Counted from the first letter of the stretch, positions 44,976 to 53,339 are shown. The stretch is DNA of 64,000 nucleotides from Candidatus Bathyarchaeota archaeon (GCA_025059045.1 JANXEA010000013.1:97896-161895), one strand, 5' to 3'. Translations and numbers: made by a program. The notes: generated by a model from the letters alone, not told the origin.

Positions 44976-46190
44976 TCAGAGTTTAGGGGCGGAAGGGTTG
45001 CCGGGACCGAAATGCTTCAAGATCACAAGGTTCTCCACTCTACTCTGATTGGAGATCTCAACACCCTCTTTAGCAGCTTCAACAGTGACGAAAAATTCGT
45101 CACTGGTAAGTTCTCCGTAACGAATCATGGTAGGTGATTCAGCATGAAATCCGCCGATTCTCCCATGCCCCTGAACAACTATCAAGCCGTAGGCTGCCTC
45201 GTCAATGATCTTCACGTTCCGACCCGGATATATGATGAGCTCTTTCGCGCTGAAATCCTCAGATCCATAGATTACCCACCGTTCTATATAACCATCATCT
45301 AAAGCGTCCTGCCCCCCACTCAAATTTCTCGGGATCAAATGATGATGCCTCTTAAACTCCGGATCTAAATTCGCATCCCAATCGATCATGTCTACCAGAT
45401 AGTCTAAGTCGCCTTGGAGGTCTGGAGGGACGTCCTTAACCAGTAGTCTCCGCGGAACAGGCTTGCCCTCGAGCATAGACTGGTACATGGCGAAGACGTC
45501 TGAAGCCTTCTGCACCTCATATGTAACAAGTGTTCCAGGGGCGTGAAGTATCCCTGCCTGCACAAGCCAGCCTGTTCCTGGAACGAGCCTATAGGCTTGG
45601 GAATACGCTAGAATGCCATTGTCCCCATTCTCCCACCTCTCAAGGCAACGTTTAATATCATCCCTACTGGTTCCCGGAGCCAGCCCGAAAAATGTATAGG
45701 GGAATTTTCCCTCAACCATGTTCAATTGGGGCGGAAAATAGTAGGCCTCGGGCTTCGGCTCCCGGCCAACAATATGGGCATGTTCCTCCATCTGGTGTAG
45801 GTGAAGCGGGATTGGGCAGGCGTTATCGAAGAACTTGGTTAGAACCGTCCAACCGCCATACCTATGCATTACTTGTCTGCCTAGAATCCTGTCACCAAAC
45901 TCGGCGATCAGATCGCTTAAGAGAACCTTCTCAATTCTCCCCTCATCCTCTATCACGGCGTAGCTTAAACCTTCATCTTCAGGCGCGCCTGGGTTGTCCG
46001 CCCTCACGGTTGAAGCCAGCCACCTCTCATCTATGCCGCCTCTCTCGACGCCTAGAGCATAAAGGTCATGGGGTGAAAGCCTAATTCTTCCACCTGGAAC
46101 TAGAAAGTCTCTTGGAACCCATGCCGGGGCCAACCTTATAATCCCATGATCCACAGCGTCTGATATGCTTCTCCTCTTCAACCTAGACAC
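44976..46190 (-). CDS. cupin / type I phosphomannose-isomerase-like protein
   Basis: A 404-residue bicupin-like protein. IPLHLHQMEEHAHIVGREPKPEAYYFP carries the metal-binding His-x-His and Glu of phosphomannose isomerases in shortened form, and ILHAPGTLVTYEVQKASDVF is a second cupin strand with a metal histidine. A final cupin domain (GLIVVQGHGRIGGFHAE) closes the protein. Sugar-phosphate isomerisation is the best guess, but the sequence differs enough from ManA that the substrate is open. A class V aminotransferase gene lies just upstream on the same strand. Confidence 0.72.
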   Translation of the reverse strand: MSRLKRRSISDAVDHGIIRLAPAWVPRDFLVPGGRIRLSPHDLYALGVERGGIDERWLASTVRADNPGAPEDEGLSYAVIEDEGRIEKVLLSDLIAEFGDRILGRQVMHRYGGWTVLTKFFDNACPIPLHLHQMEEHAHIVGREPKPEAYYFPPQLNMVEGKFPYTFFGLAPGTSRDDIKRCLERWENGDNGILAYSQAYRLVPGTGWLVQAGILHAPGTLVTYEVQKASDVFAMYQSMLEGKPVPRRLLVKDVPPDLQGDLDYLVDMIDWDANLDPEFKRHHHLIPRNLSGGQDALDDGYIERWVIYGSEDFSAKELIIYPGRNVKIIDEAAYGLIVVQGHGRIGGFHAESPTMIRYGELTSDEFFVTVEAAKEGVEISNQSRVENLVILKHFGPGNPSAPKL

Positions 46191-46273
46191 TCCGGCTCAA
46201 AGCATACTGAGGATTGGCGGATCATCAATAAAAATTATTTGATAATTGATCGGGATTCTTCTTAATCAAGCAG

Positions 46274-47440
46274 CTATTGTCCGGCGTGGAACCCCTCCTT
46301 CTTCAAGGCCTCCCTCAGAGCCCTCAACAGTATCTGTACAGTCTCCTCATTCGCGTTTACACCCATCAAGCCTATCCGCCAAATCTTGCCTTTAAGTTTC
46401 CCAAGGCCTCCGCTTATCGTTATGTTGAACTCCTCGCGGAGAGTTCTGCGGACATTTTCGTCGGAAACCCCCTTTGGCACCTTAACCGACGTTATCACTG
46501 GACACCTATACCTCTCATCAGCGTGGAACTCAAGTCCAAGATCCTCAAGCCCCTCAACCAGGAGGCTCCAGCTCCTCCTATGCCGCTCCCACCTAACCTC
46601 CAGTCCCTCCTCATAGAGGAGCCTCAAAGCCTCTCTTAGAGCATAAACTAGGAGAATCGGCGCGGTGTGATGATACGCCCTATTATTCTTAACCCAGTAT
46701 TCCTCGATGGTTGAGAGGTCAAGGTACCAGCTCTGAACCTTACTCTCCCTACCCCTAATCCTCTCCATCACCAGTTCATTAGCGGTGATGGGGGCCAGTC
46801 CGGGAGGGCAACCCAAACACTTCTGAGAGGCGGCATAGCAAATGTCTATCCCGAACCCGTCTACGTCGAGCTCGCATCCGCCTAGCGACGTCACAGCGTC
46901 GACGAGTAGAAGCGCACCGTACTCATGTGCAACCTTTGAGATCTCCTTTATCGGTTGGAGAACCCCGGTTGAAGTCTCAGCGTGAACGATAGTGACAACT
47001 TTCGCATCGGACTCGGACAGTGCAGATTCAACAGCCTCTTTACTCACAGCCTCCCCCCAATCCGCCTCGACCAGGATAGGGTTGCCGCCGCATCTCCTCA
47101 CCATCTCCGCCATCCTCTCGCCGAAGAACCCGTTCACGCATACAACCACATCGTCGCCGCGTTGGACAGTGTTGCATATAGCGCTCTCCATTCCAGCTGA
47201 ACCCGTCCCGGAGATCGGAAAGGTAATATAGTTTCTAGTGCGGAAGCAGTACCTAAGCAATTCAACAGTCTCGTCCATCACCCTCATGAAGAATGGATCA
47301 AGATGATCAACGATCGGCAAGGACAAAGCCTTCAGGACACAGGGGTCAACATTGCTCGGCCCAGCGCCCAAGAGAAGCCTGCTAGGCGGCCTCAGCTCAC
47401 CATAAGTCCTCATGGCGAAATCGGATACCTCAGGCAACAT
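46274..47440 (-). CDS. class V PLP aminotransferase (alanine-glyoxylate / serine-pyruvate type)
   Basis: A 388-residue fold-type I enzyme. LLGAGPSNVDPCVLKAL, ISGTGSAGMESAICN, HAETSTGVLQPI and the PLP lysine in YAASQKCLGCPPGLAPI are diagnostic for the serine-pyruvate/alanine-glyoxylate aminotransferase family. The C-terminal half has WRIGLMG for carboxylate binding. It would make or consume glycine, serine or glyoxylate. The unusual base composition of its region was not measured. The start ATG is at 47440. Confidence 0.93.
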   Translation of the reverse strand: MLPEVSDFAMRTYGELRPPSRLLLGAGPSNVDPCVLKALSLPIVDHLDPFFMRVMDETVELLRYCFRTRNYITFPISGTGSAGMESAICNTVQRGDDVVVCVNGFFGERMAEMVRRCGGNPILVEADWGEAVSKEAVESALSESDAKVVTIVHAETSTGVLQPIKEISKVAHEYGALLLVDAVTSLGGCELDVDGFGIDICYAASQKCLGCPPGLAPITANELVMERIRGRESKVQSWYLDLSTIEEYWVKNNRAYHHTAPILLVYALREALRLLYEEGLEVRWERHRRSWSLLVEGLEDLGLEFHADERYRCPVITSVKVPKGVSDENVRRTLREEFNITISGGLGKLKGKIWRIGLMGVNANEETVQILLRALREALKKEGFHAGQ

Positions 47441-47547
47441 CTTAACCCAAATAGCATAAACATTATGATATAAAGGCTTTACGCTCTATCACAACTCCGC
47501 AGGGCACGGTAAAACTTAAGTTACACATGCTCCACTCAAAAATATCG

Positions 47548-47670
47548 GCGGGGGTACCCGAGCCAGGTCTAAATAATGGGTCAGAAATCCCTGATCCCAT
47601 AGGATAAGGGGGAGGACTTAAGATCCTCTGGCGTAGGCCTCCGTGGGTTCGAATCCCACCCCCCGCACCA
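47548..47670 (+). tRNA. tRNA-Leu (anticodon TAA) with a 35-nt D-loop intron; CCA encoded
   Basis: The acceptor GCGGGGG pairs with CCCCCGC, followed by A and an encoded CCA. The anticodon arm GAGGA-CTTAAGA-TCCTC is uninterrupted and gives anticodon TAA. The D arm is too long: after AGCCAGGTC there are 35 extra bases (47570-47604, allowing for a repeated TAA at both borders), whose removal gives GGTCTAAGGGG and a normal class II tRNA-Leu. The insert folds as a hairpin with TCAG/CTGA and ATGGG/CCCAT arms. An integrase fragment lies 21 bases downstream, so this is an integration site. Confidence 0.9.
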
Positions 47671-47690
47671 CGGATGAACCCCCTGCATTC

Positions 47691-48083
47691 TCATTCTCTT
47701 TTCCGGAAGAATTTGAGGCCGTCTTGCTCGCAGACGTATTCAAATCCAGCCTCTATTAAATCAGCTATTTCTTTAGGCGTCTTTGCCACTTTGCAGACGA
47801 AATCATCCTCGTTCTCATTTTTCGTCAGTTGTGTATAGATTAATGTGTTTTTTAGGCTTTTATGTCCAAGCGTTTTCATCACGTGTAGAATGTCTCTGGT
47901 CTTAGCGTATTCCATAGTGGCTTTCCAATGCCGTAGCGTGTGGAAGCTAATCTTCAGAAGCCTTGGGTTTGAAAGTTTATGTGCTAATCGTTTCCTATGC
48001 CTCCCGAATGTGCCTGCTATACTGTCCAAATCCTTATAGCGGCTGAAGACTCTTTCACGGTCTCTTGGAATCGTTCCCAGCAT
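47691..48083 (-). pseudogene. tyrosine recombinase (integrase) C-terminal fragment
   Basis: A 130-residue fragment containing the end of an archaeal integrase. ISFHTLRHWKATMEY holds the His-x-x-Arg-His pair, LGHKSLKNTLIYTQL the later histidine and the nucleophilic tyrosine, and KTPKEIADLIEAGFEYV is the typical tail. The N-terminal domain and first catalytic arginine are missing, and the frame upstream is closed by a TAG a few codons before the ATG. It lies directly downstream of tRNA-Leu, pointing towards it, so it marks an old integration. It is probably inactive. Confidence 0.85.
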
Positions 48084-48207
48084 GCCGCGCCTGTCCTACG
48101 CAACCGAGCATACTCTTCAAGATCCTCCCAAGGCTCAACAAGGCTGACCAATCTTGTCACCTTAAACATTTGTTTGAGGAAAACTATAAGACGTTTCTGG
48201 CGCAGGC

Positions 48208-48253
48208 AAAGTACACTGTACCTTGCAAGCTTAGCTAATGCACAGTGTACTTT
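48208..48253. repeat. perfect 12-bp inverted repeat
   Basis: AAAGTACACTGT (48208-48219) and ACAGTGTACTTT (48242-48253) are perfect inverted copies separated by 22 bases. A further AAAGTACA occurs nearby at about 48269. They lie just upstream of the integrase fragment and could be a recombinase or excisionase arm site, an operator, or a transcript hairpin. Confidence 0.5.
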
Positions 48254-48321
48254 AAAGCGGCCTTCAAAGTACATATTAAAGGCGAGACTGTACTGTCGGG
48301 GCTGTGGGCGAAAAGGCTGAG

Positions 48322-48900
48322 CTAGCCCAGGTTGACTGGCGCGAATCTTCCGTCTGTTCCAGTTATTTCTAGTTGCGGTGAGGCTGGCTTATCTATGTAG
48401 TCTTTCTTGAATTCTGTGTAGTCTCCCCAGCCGTAGAAGCTGAACCATTCTCCGCGCAGGTGGAAGGCTGGCTCGCCGTGCCAGTGCATGCCGCTTGGGT
48501 ATATTGCTCCGGCTACGCGTGCCTTCACTCCAAACGTGTACGCGACAAGCGTCGTGTATTCGGGAACAGTCTGTTCGCTCATGCTTGGAACTATGTTTGT
48601 TTTTGGCGTTTCCTGGTATGAGCCGCGCAGATAATAGGGGTACCCGATTATGAATGGTATTAGGTCGCTTTCTTTCATGATGCTGTCCAGGTTCTTCTGG
48701 TACTCTGCATTGCTATTGGGCCAGTTACGGGCAAGAGCATCTCCTTGTCCAAAAGCAAACCATATGGCGACCTTGTAAGGCGGCTCAGCCTCGCCGGAAT
48801 TTGCGATGGGAGGGTCTGAGCGGAAGTAGTCGCTTGGCACTCCGCCGCCTCAACCCGAAAACCCAGCCCCCACGAAACCAAGCAACACTTTACCCAACAA
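48322..48900 (-). pseudogene. exported lipoprotein-like frame with TGA at the lipobox cysteine
   Basis: A single frame runs from TTG 48900 to a stop at 48322, broken only by one TGA at 48850-48852. Before the TGA it encodes LLGKVLLGFVGAGFSG, a signal peptide ending in a lipobox; after it come GGGVPSDYFRSDPP and 170 more residues. The TGA occupies exactly the position of the lipid-carrying cysteine (TGC or TGT), so a one-base nonsense change is likely. The remaining protein is soluble with aromatic-rich segments (GMHWHGEPAFHL, FSFYGWGDY) and is not recognised. The downstream GTG at 48840 could start a cytosolic remnant. Confidence 0.6.
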
Positions 48901-48912
48901 AACCCTTATTTT

Positions 48913-49320
48913 TTACACCCAACACATAAACATGGAAGCCAAAGCAGAGATAACTGTTTGTATTTCAGCTTCCTCAACAAGCCTCTCCAGATCTAGGCTG
49001 CCTAATGCAACCGCCAAGGCAGCTCTAACCGTCAACCAGTAAAGAGGGGCTCTGAATCCTGCCCTTGTCTCCTGCCATCTCAAGATATCTCTTGCTTGTT
49101 AGAGACTAATTCTGCGGTAGACCACAGAGTACTTTACGCGGCTAAACTGCCTCTGCGCCCTAACCCGTTTAGTTACCTCATAAGCCGTGAGAGGCGCCTC
49201 TTCTGCAAGAACCTTAAAGATGGCCCTGTTCAGCCTCGCCTCCCTACCCATGAAGACTGGAAGCCTTAAGCCGCCTGGCTTTGGCATGGACTTGCAACCT
49301 GCCCTGAGAAGATCACCCAT
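48913..49320 (-). pseudogene. winged-helix regulator pseudogene with in-frame TAA
   Basis: The frame encodes EARLNRAIFKVLAEEAPLTAY followed by EVTKRVRAQ and VKYSVVYRRISL, the start of a winged helix, then a TAA at 49099-49101. After it, the same frame goes on with QARDILRWQETRAGFRAPLYW and LTVRAALAVALGSLDLERL, the typical second half of such archaeal regulators, to a TAA at 48913. The part between recognition helix and wing also seems shortened. It is probably a decayed gene of the integrated element. A start at the ATG 49251 is as likely as 49320. Confidence 0.6.
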
Positions 49321-49332
49321 TCAAGTGGCGCT

Positions 49333-49594
49333 AAGAGGATTCCTTTGGTGGCGAGTTGTATGCTTCTTCTTAAATGGGTGATGAAGCACCCTAAGGGAAG
49401 GGATCCATCTGCCCCATTGTAGATTTCGTTAAGCAACAACTCAAACGTGAAAGGATGAGCTACCATTATTTTAGAGAGCTTGTCAGGAGCTTATTGAAAG
49501 GGCTGGAATGAAGAAGAATGTTTGGCCAACACTTTTCTTCGATATATGGCTAATTGTGCCGAAAACCGCAGCGGAAGAACCAAACACGAATTAA
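49333..49594 (+). pseudogene. second tyrosine recombinase relict (frameshifted)
   Basis: Joined across frames, this stretch reads KRIPLVASCMLLLKWVMKHP-KGRDPSAPL, a stop, ISLSNNSNVKG, a frameshift, MSYHYFRELVRSLLKG, another frameshift, then AGMKKNVWPTLF. That order matches the catalytic domain of archaeal integrases (RxIPLVxSxPYLxxWLxxHP..DPxAPL, then FRxLLxxLxxRAGIKKxVxPHLFRHT). At least one nonsense codon and two frameshifts are present and the His-Arg box is lost. It is distinct from the fragment beside the tRNA, so two different recombinases have decayed here. Confidence 0.6.
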
Positions 49595-49938
49595 CTCATC
49601 AAGACAATAGTTGAGAAGAGTGGAACCGCACTGCTAACAGACGAAGAGTGGGAAGACCTCAACCCATAATGGAAAAGCTGAAGGGAAAACTGGAAGTCTA
49701 TTAGAAGTGCCAATCTCCTTCTCGAATACAACCTTGAAGGTGAGCATTGGGAAAATACCTGGTAAACAAGATGTATGGTTACCTCCTTATCGAGGCACGT
49801 AACTTCACGAATATCCATGCTTCCCAGTTATGCCTTGGACATAGCATATTGCTATGAGAATGCCGATGATAGGCAGGTGCGTGGCGAAACCTATAATTGC
49901 GTGTACTGTTCAACAATGGCTGATGTGGAGCGTTGGTT
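49595..49938. other. 344 bases with no recognisable gene, between integrase relict and ABC exporter
   Basis: Short open stretches in several frames are interrupted by stops. One plus-strand frame reads KTIVEKSGTALLTDEEWEDL before stops, which looks like further gene debris, but I could not assign it. Confidence 0.4.
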
Positions 49939-50685
49939 ATGGATAAGTTCGCCGTGGTAATGGAGAATGTTGTCAAGCGTTTTGAAGATGTTGTCGCTGT
50001 GGATGGTGTAAGTCTTAAGGTTTTTCGGGGTGAACTTTTCGGCTTACTCGGCCCTAATGGGGCTGGAAAAACCACGACTGTGAATATGCTTTGCGGCCTT
50101 TTAAAGCCTACAAGCGGCTTCGTTTCGGTGGGCGGCTATGACGTGCAGAGGGAAAATGCCGAAGTTAAAGAGCTTATAGGCGTTTGCCCTCAAGAGACTG
50201 CCGTTTACCCATATTTGACTGGTGTGGAGAATGTGGAGCTTTTTGGAAACCTATACGCCTTAGACAAGGAAATGCTTAGAAGTAGACGGGAGATGCTTCT
50301 TGAAAGATTAGGGTTAATTCAAGACGTCCATAGAAAGGTTGAAAAATACAGCGGCGGAATGAAAAGGCGGCTGAGCATTATTCTGGCTTTAATCCACAAT
50401 CCCCAAATCATATTCTTAGACGAACCCACCGTGGGCATGGACCCCCAATCTCGCCGCGCCGTCTGGGATTTCATGCGGGAACTGAAAAGGGAAGGCAAAA
50501 CCATTTTCCTAACAACTCACTACATGGAGGAGGCGGAATCCCTCTGCGACCGTGTAGGCATAATTGACCGTGGAAGGCTTATAGCCCTTGATACGCCGAA
50601 AAACCTGATTTCCAAGCACGATGTTGGCAACCTCGAAGAAGTTTTCATAAAATTGACTGGGCGAAGGATAAGGGAGGAAATCTAA
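49939..50685 (+). CDS. ABC-2 exporter ATPase (DrrA/CcmA type)
   Basis: A 248-residue ABC ATPase. Walker A is GPNGAGKTTT, the signature is YSGGMKRRLS, Walker B is IIFLDEPTVGMD and the switch histidine is in TTHYMEE. KFAVVMENVVKRFEDVVAVDG is the usual start. I choose the ATG at 49939 because GGAG lies 8 bases upstream; a TTG at 49933 is also in frame. The stop overlaps the start of the permease gene (TAATG). The pair sits next to the decayed integrases and looks richer in G and C than its surroundings, so it may have come with the element. Confidence 0.93.
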   Translation: MDKFAVVMENVVKRFEDVVAVDGVSLKVFRGELFGLLGPNGAGKTTTVNMLCGLLKPTSGFVSVGGYDVQRENAEVKELIGVCPQETAVYPYLTGVENVELFGNLYALDKEMLRSRREMLLERLGLIQDVHRKVEKYSGGMKRRLSIILALIHNPQIIFLDEPTVGMDPQSRRAVWDFMRELKREGKTIFLTTHYMEEAESLCDRVGIIDRGRLIALDTPKNLISKHDVGNLEEVFIKLTGRRIREEI

Positions 50686-51827
50686 TGAATTTTCAAAGAA
50701 TAAACGCCCTAATAAAAAAGGAATTGAAGAAAACCTTTCGGGAACCAGCCGTCCTATTCATGATTTTCCTATTCCCATTAGTTTTCGTCTTAACTTTCGG
50801 AGCGGCTTTCGGCGGTTTAGGCAGCTCCCAGCCAACCTACAACATTGGCGCCGTCAACATGGATTCCGGCGGCCTATCGCAAAAATTCATTGAAGCATTG
50901 TCAAACACCCCGCTTTTGCAAATGCACATTTACGCTGACAACCAGACAGCCCAAGACGACCTGTCTCAAGGGAAAATTCAAGCCGCCATAATCATTCCAG
51001 CCGATTTCAGCCAAAGCCTCGCCTCCTATTACGCTGCGCCAAACAATCCAAGTGGCTGGGTGAACACCACGATTTTACTCTATTTGGATAAGGGTTCAGT
51101 TGTTGCCACGCAGGCGGTGCCGCCCATAGTCCAAAACGTTTTAGCCACGTTTCTAGGTCAGCAGGCGGCTCCAAGCCCCGTCAACGTGCAAATTGCCTCC
51201 CTAATTGAGGCTAAGGGGGTTTCAGCCTTCGAGTTTATGGCGCCCGGCATGTTCACTTTCGCCTCAATATTTCTCATAATGATGGTTGCCCAGTCCTTCA
51301 CACAAGACCGCGAAAACGGCATGCTGAAAAGGATTAGGACAACGCCTATAACGCCAGCCGAGTTTATGACCAGCCAAACATTGTCCTATATGCTTATAGC
51401 CCTAATCCAGGCAGTGCTGGTTTTTGCTGCAACCTATCTGATGGGCTTTAGGCCAGCCGTCAGCTTTTACGCCTACCTTCTCGCATTCATCTTCGTTCTA
51501 CTTTTCTCATTGTCTAACGTGGGCTTCGGCCTAATCACGGCGACCGTTTCAAAAACGTCCGGAGCAGCTACTGGAATATCCTTCCTCTTCGTGCTTCCTC
51601 AACTTTTCCTCGGAACCTTTGTTGGCGCCTCGCTTTCGTCTAATGCGCAAACTCTCAGTCGATTCGTGCCAAGCTATTACGTCACAGACGCCTTAACATC
51701 CCTTTTCCTCAGAGGCGCCTCCACCACAAGCCCAACAATAATCTTAGACCTGGTAACGGTAACACTATCATGCGTTGCCATCTTAGCCATAGGCATAATT
51801 CTCTATGCAAAACACTTCAAAATATAG
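50685..51827 (+). CDS. ABC-2 type permease
   Basis: A 380-residue permease of the YhgE/DrrB-like ABC-2 family. It has one N-terminal helix (AVLFMIFLFPLVFVLTFGAAF), a large external domain (about residues 45-190, including GAVNMDSGGLSQKF and VVATQAVPPIVQN), and five C-terminal helices with FASIFLIMMVAQSFTQDRENGMLKRI given in part. Partner of the ATPase directly upstream, with start and stop overlapping. Exported substrate unknown: drug, lipid or polysaccharide are typical. Confidence 0.92.
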   Translation: MNFQRINALIKKELKKTFREPAVLFMIFLFPLVFVLTFGAAFGGLGSSQPTYNIGAVNMDSGGLSQKFIEALSNTPLLQMHIYADNQTAQDDLSQGKIQAAIIIPADFSQSLASYYAAPNNPSGWVNTTILLYLDKGSVVATQAVPPIVQNVLATFLGQQAAPSPVNVQIASLIEAKGVSAFEFMAPGMFTFASIFLIMMVAQSFTQDRENGMLKRIRTTPITPAEFMTSQTLSYMLIALIQAVLVFAATYLMGFRPAVSFYAYLLAFIFVLLFSLSNVGFGLITATVSKTSGAATGISFLFVLPQLFLGTFVGASLSSNAQTLSRFVPSYYVTDALTSLFLRGASTTSPTIILDLVTVTLSCVAILAIGIILYAKHFKI

Positions 51828-51881
51828 AGGGGAAAGGGTGGAGAAAACAAAACACATCCTAAATCCGTGATTCATAAAGAT

Positions 51882-51917
51882 ATCGAAAATAAAAAGAATT
51901 TCACTGTTATTTTCGAT
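51882..51917. repeat. 11-bp inverted repeat after the ABC-2 permease
   Basis: ATCGAAAATAA (51882-51892) and TTATTTTCGAT (51907-51917) are perfect inverted copies around a 14-base loop, beginning about 55 bases after the permease stop. It may act as an mRNA 3'-end hairpin or as an operator; the stem is too AT-rich to decide. Confidence 0.45.
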
Positions 51918-52060
51918 CCCCCCTCCTAGGTGTTTATATACTCTGCTAGCTTTGGCTCAAATTCATGTTTTTATTCTTCAAACGTTTGCGGAAGCCGGGC
52001 GTGTGCCTGCGGCGGCCTTGGAAAGAGCGGGTTTGTGAGGGATGTCGAGTGTGGCAATAG

Positions 52061-52097
52061 CTTTATAAATCATTCTTGATATTGCTAATGATATCAA
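52061..52097 (+). promoter_or_regulatory. PadR gene promoter with overlapping palindrome
   Basis: CTTTATAAAT (52061-52070) is a good TATA box. It is followed by TTGATAT-TGCTAATG-ATATCAA (52076-52097), a 7+8+7 palindrome that covers the expected start site near 52088-52096. This arrangement, TATA box then palindrome then a PadR gene, suggests autorepression. Confidence 0.6.
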
Positions 52098-52111
52098 ATA
52101 AGATTTCAGTT

Positions 52112-52675
52112 GTGTCTTGGAGGCGTATCTGGTTGTTTGAGGTTTCAAGACCTTCAAGGCGTTGGTTAAGATACGTGGCCAGTGTTCCAAGAGGTTTCTT
52201 GCGATATCAAGTTCTAAGGTTGTTGAAGGAGAAGCCGATGTCGGGTTCCGAGATAATGGAGGAGATTGAGAGGCAGACTGAGGGAAGATGGAAACCTGGT
52301 CCAGGTTCAGTCTACCCGCTTCTTGCATGGCTCCAAGATAAAGGCTACACGAGAAAATTGCATGAAGAAGGGGATGGAATCAAGAGGTATATACTCACTG
52401 AGAAGGGTGAAGAATTCCTGAGGGAACAGATGAAGCTTAGAGAAATTTTGCAGGAAAGGATGGATTTTTTGGCGCCATTGATATTCGTAGGATTCTGGCC
52501 TGAACACCTGCAGGAGCTCAGAGAACCTGTTAGAAGACTTATTCGATCACTACTCGTTCTCAGGCGGACGCTGCAAGAAAACCCTGATAGACAATCAGTA
52601 CAGGAGATCAAGGATTTCCTGAACGTGGCATCCGAAGAGATTGAGAGATTAAGTAAGAAGGTCGGTCAAAAATAG
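52112..52675 (+). CDS. PadR-family transcriptional regulator
   Basis: A 187-residue winged-helix repressor. YVASVPRGFLRYQVLRLLKE is followed by PMSGSEIMEEIERQT, GRWKPGPGSVYPLLAWLQDKG and RYILTEKGEEFL, the PadR signature, then a C-terminal helical dimerisation domain with FLAPLIFVGFWPEHL. I place the start at GTG 52112, giving MSWRRIWLFEVSRPSRRW, because the palindrome over the presumed start site ends at 52097; in-frame TTG 52076 and ATG 52088 lie inside it. It probably controls the small membrane protein and the permease operon downstream. Confidence 0.88.
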   Translation: MSWRRIWLFEVSRPSRRWLRYVASVPRGFLRYQVLRLLKEKPMSGSEIMEEIERQTEGRWKPGPGSVYPLLAWLQDKGYTRKLHEEGDGIKRYILTEKGEEFLREQMKLREILQERMDFLAPLIFVGFWPEHLQELREPVRRLIRSLLVLRRTLQENPDRQSVQEIKDFLNVASEEIERLSKKVGQK

Positions 52676-52701
52676 CCGTAGCATAGGAGCATAGAGACAA
52701 C

Positions 52702-53193
52702 ATGTTTAAACGTGAAGCAGAAGTTCGAAGGAGACTTATGGAGATAGTGGAGAGATTCCGTGAAAAAGGTGCCATTAGCCCTGAGAAGGCGTTGTCCGCG
52801 CAGGAGTTGGGGTTACCGCCATACTTTGAGTTGGCTATGAGACGGCGGCTCGGTCGGCTGGGAATCTTTGTTGAGGTTGACGGTAAATATTATCTGGATG
52901 AGAGTAGGCTTAGCCAATTAGAAGAACAATATTTCAAAAGGGGACATAGAAGCGACCAAGCTGGATGGAAGAGAAATAAGATGCGCGGCTGGCCTCGTTA
53001 TCTCCGTCTTATCCTCATGCTGCCAATTGGCCTAATTGTTTCATTAGCAATTTTTTGTCTTCTGTATCTCAGCGGAGTCAGATTATTCCCTGGAGAATTC
53101 CTAATTATCGTAACTATTGCGACGATCATTATGACTGTCGTTAGAATTATCTTCTGGAGGTCTAGAAGGAGATATTGGAGTGGGAGATGGTGA
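52702..53193 (+). CDS. small membrane protein with N-terminal winged-helix-like region
   Basis: A 163-residue protein. The N-terminal approximately 75 residues, including VERFREKGAISPEKALSAQE and FELAMRRRLGRLGIFVEV, look like a winged helix. Two membrane segments follow (LILMLPIGLIVSLAIFCLL and FLIIVTIATIIMTVVRII) before a basic tail RSRRRYWSGRW. It starts 26 bases after the PadR gene and is presumably co-regulated with it. It may sense or anchor at the membrane; no family name is recognised. Confidence 0.7.
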   Translation: MFKREAEVRRRLMEIVERFREKGAISPEKALSAQELGLPPYFELAMRRRLGRLGIFVEVDGKYYLDESRLSQLEEQYFKRGHRSDQAGWKRNKMRGWPRYLRLILMLPIGLIVSLAIFCLLYLSGVRLFPGEFLIIVTIATIIMTVVRIIFWRSRRRYWSGRW

Positions 53194-53339
53194 AGAAACA
53201 TGTACCAGCCTGTTGCTCTTAGACGCATCCCGCATGGAGATGATGAAAATGTCTCGGGGAACCTGTGAATTTGCTAATGAGAGGTTAATGTTGGGGGCGG
53301 GAACAGCAGGGAAAATTTCCTATGGATAATCAAATCCGA

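Noticed and set aside
47691-48083. SSV-type split integrase flanking a provirus
   Set aside because: In SSV-type integration the N-terminal part abuts the tRNA; here the C-terminal part does, and no matching N-terminal fragment was seen in the window.
48017-48274. 85-codon frame upstream of the integrase fragment as missing integrase N-terminus
   Set aside because: Its part overlapping the fragment is in a different frame, and its sequence does not resemble integrase N-terminal domains.
48850-48852. TGA as selenocysteine or recoded cysteine
   Set aside because: No SECIS-like hairpin was recognised, and a nonsense mutation or sequencing error in a decaying region is simpler.
51978-52328. 116-codon minus-strand frame over the PadR promoter
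   Set aside because: It overlaps the conserved PadR coding sequence, and its product resembles nothing; it is a shadow.
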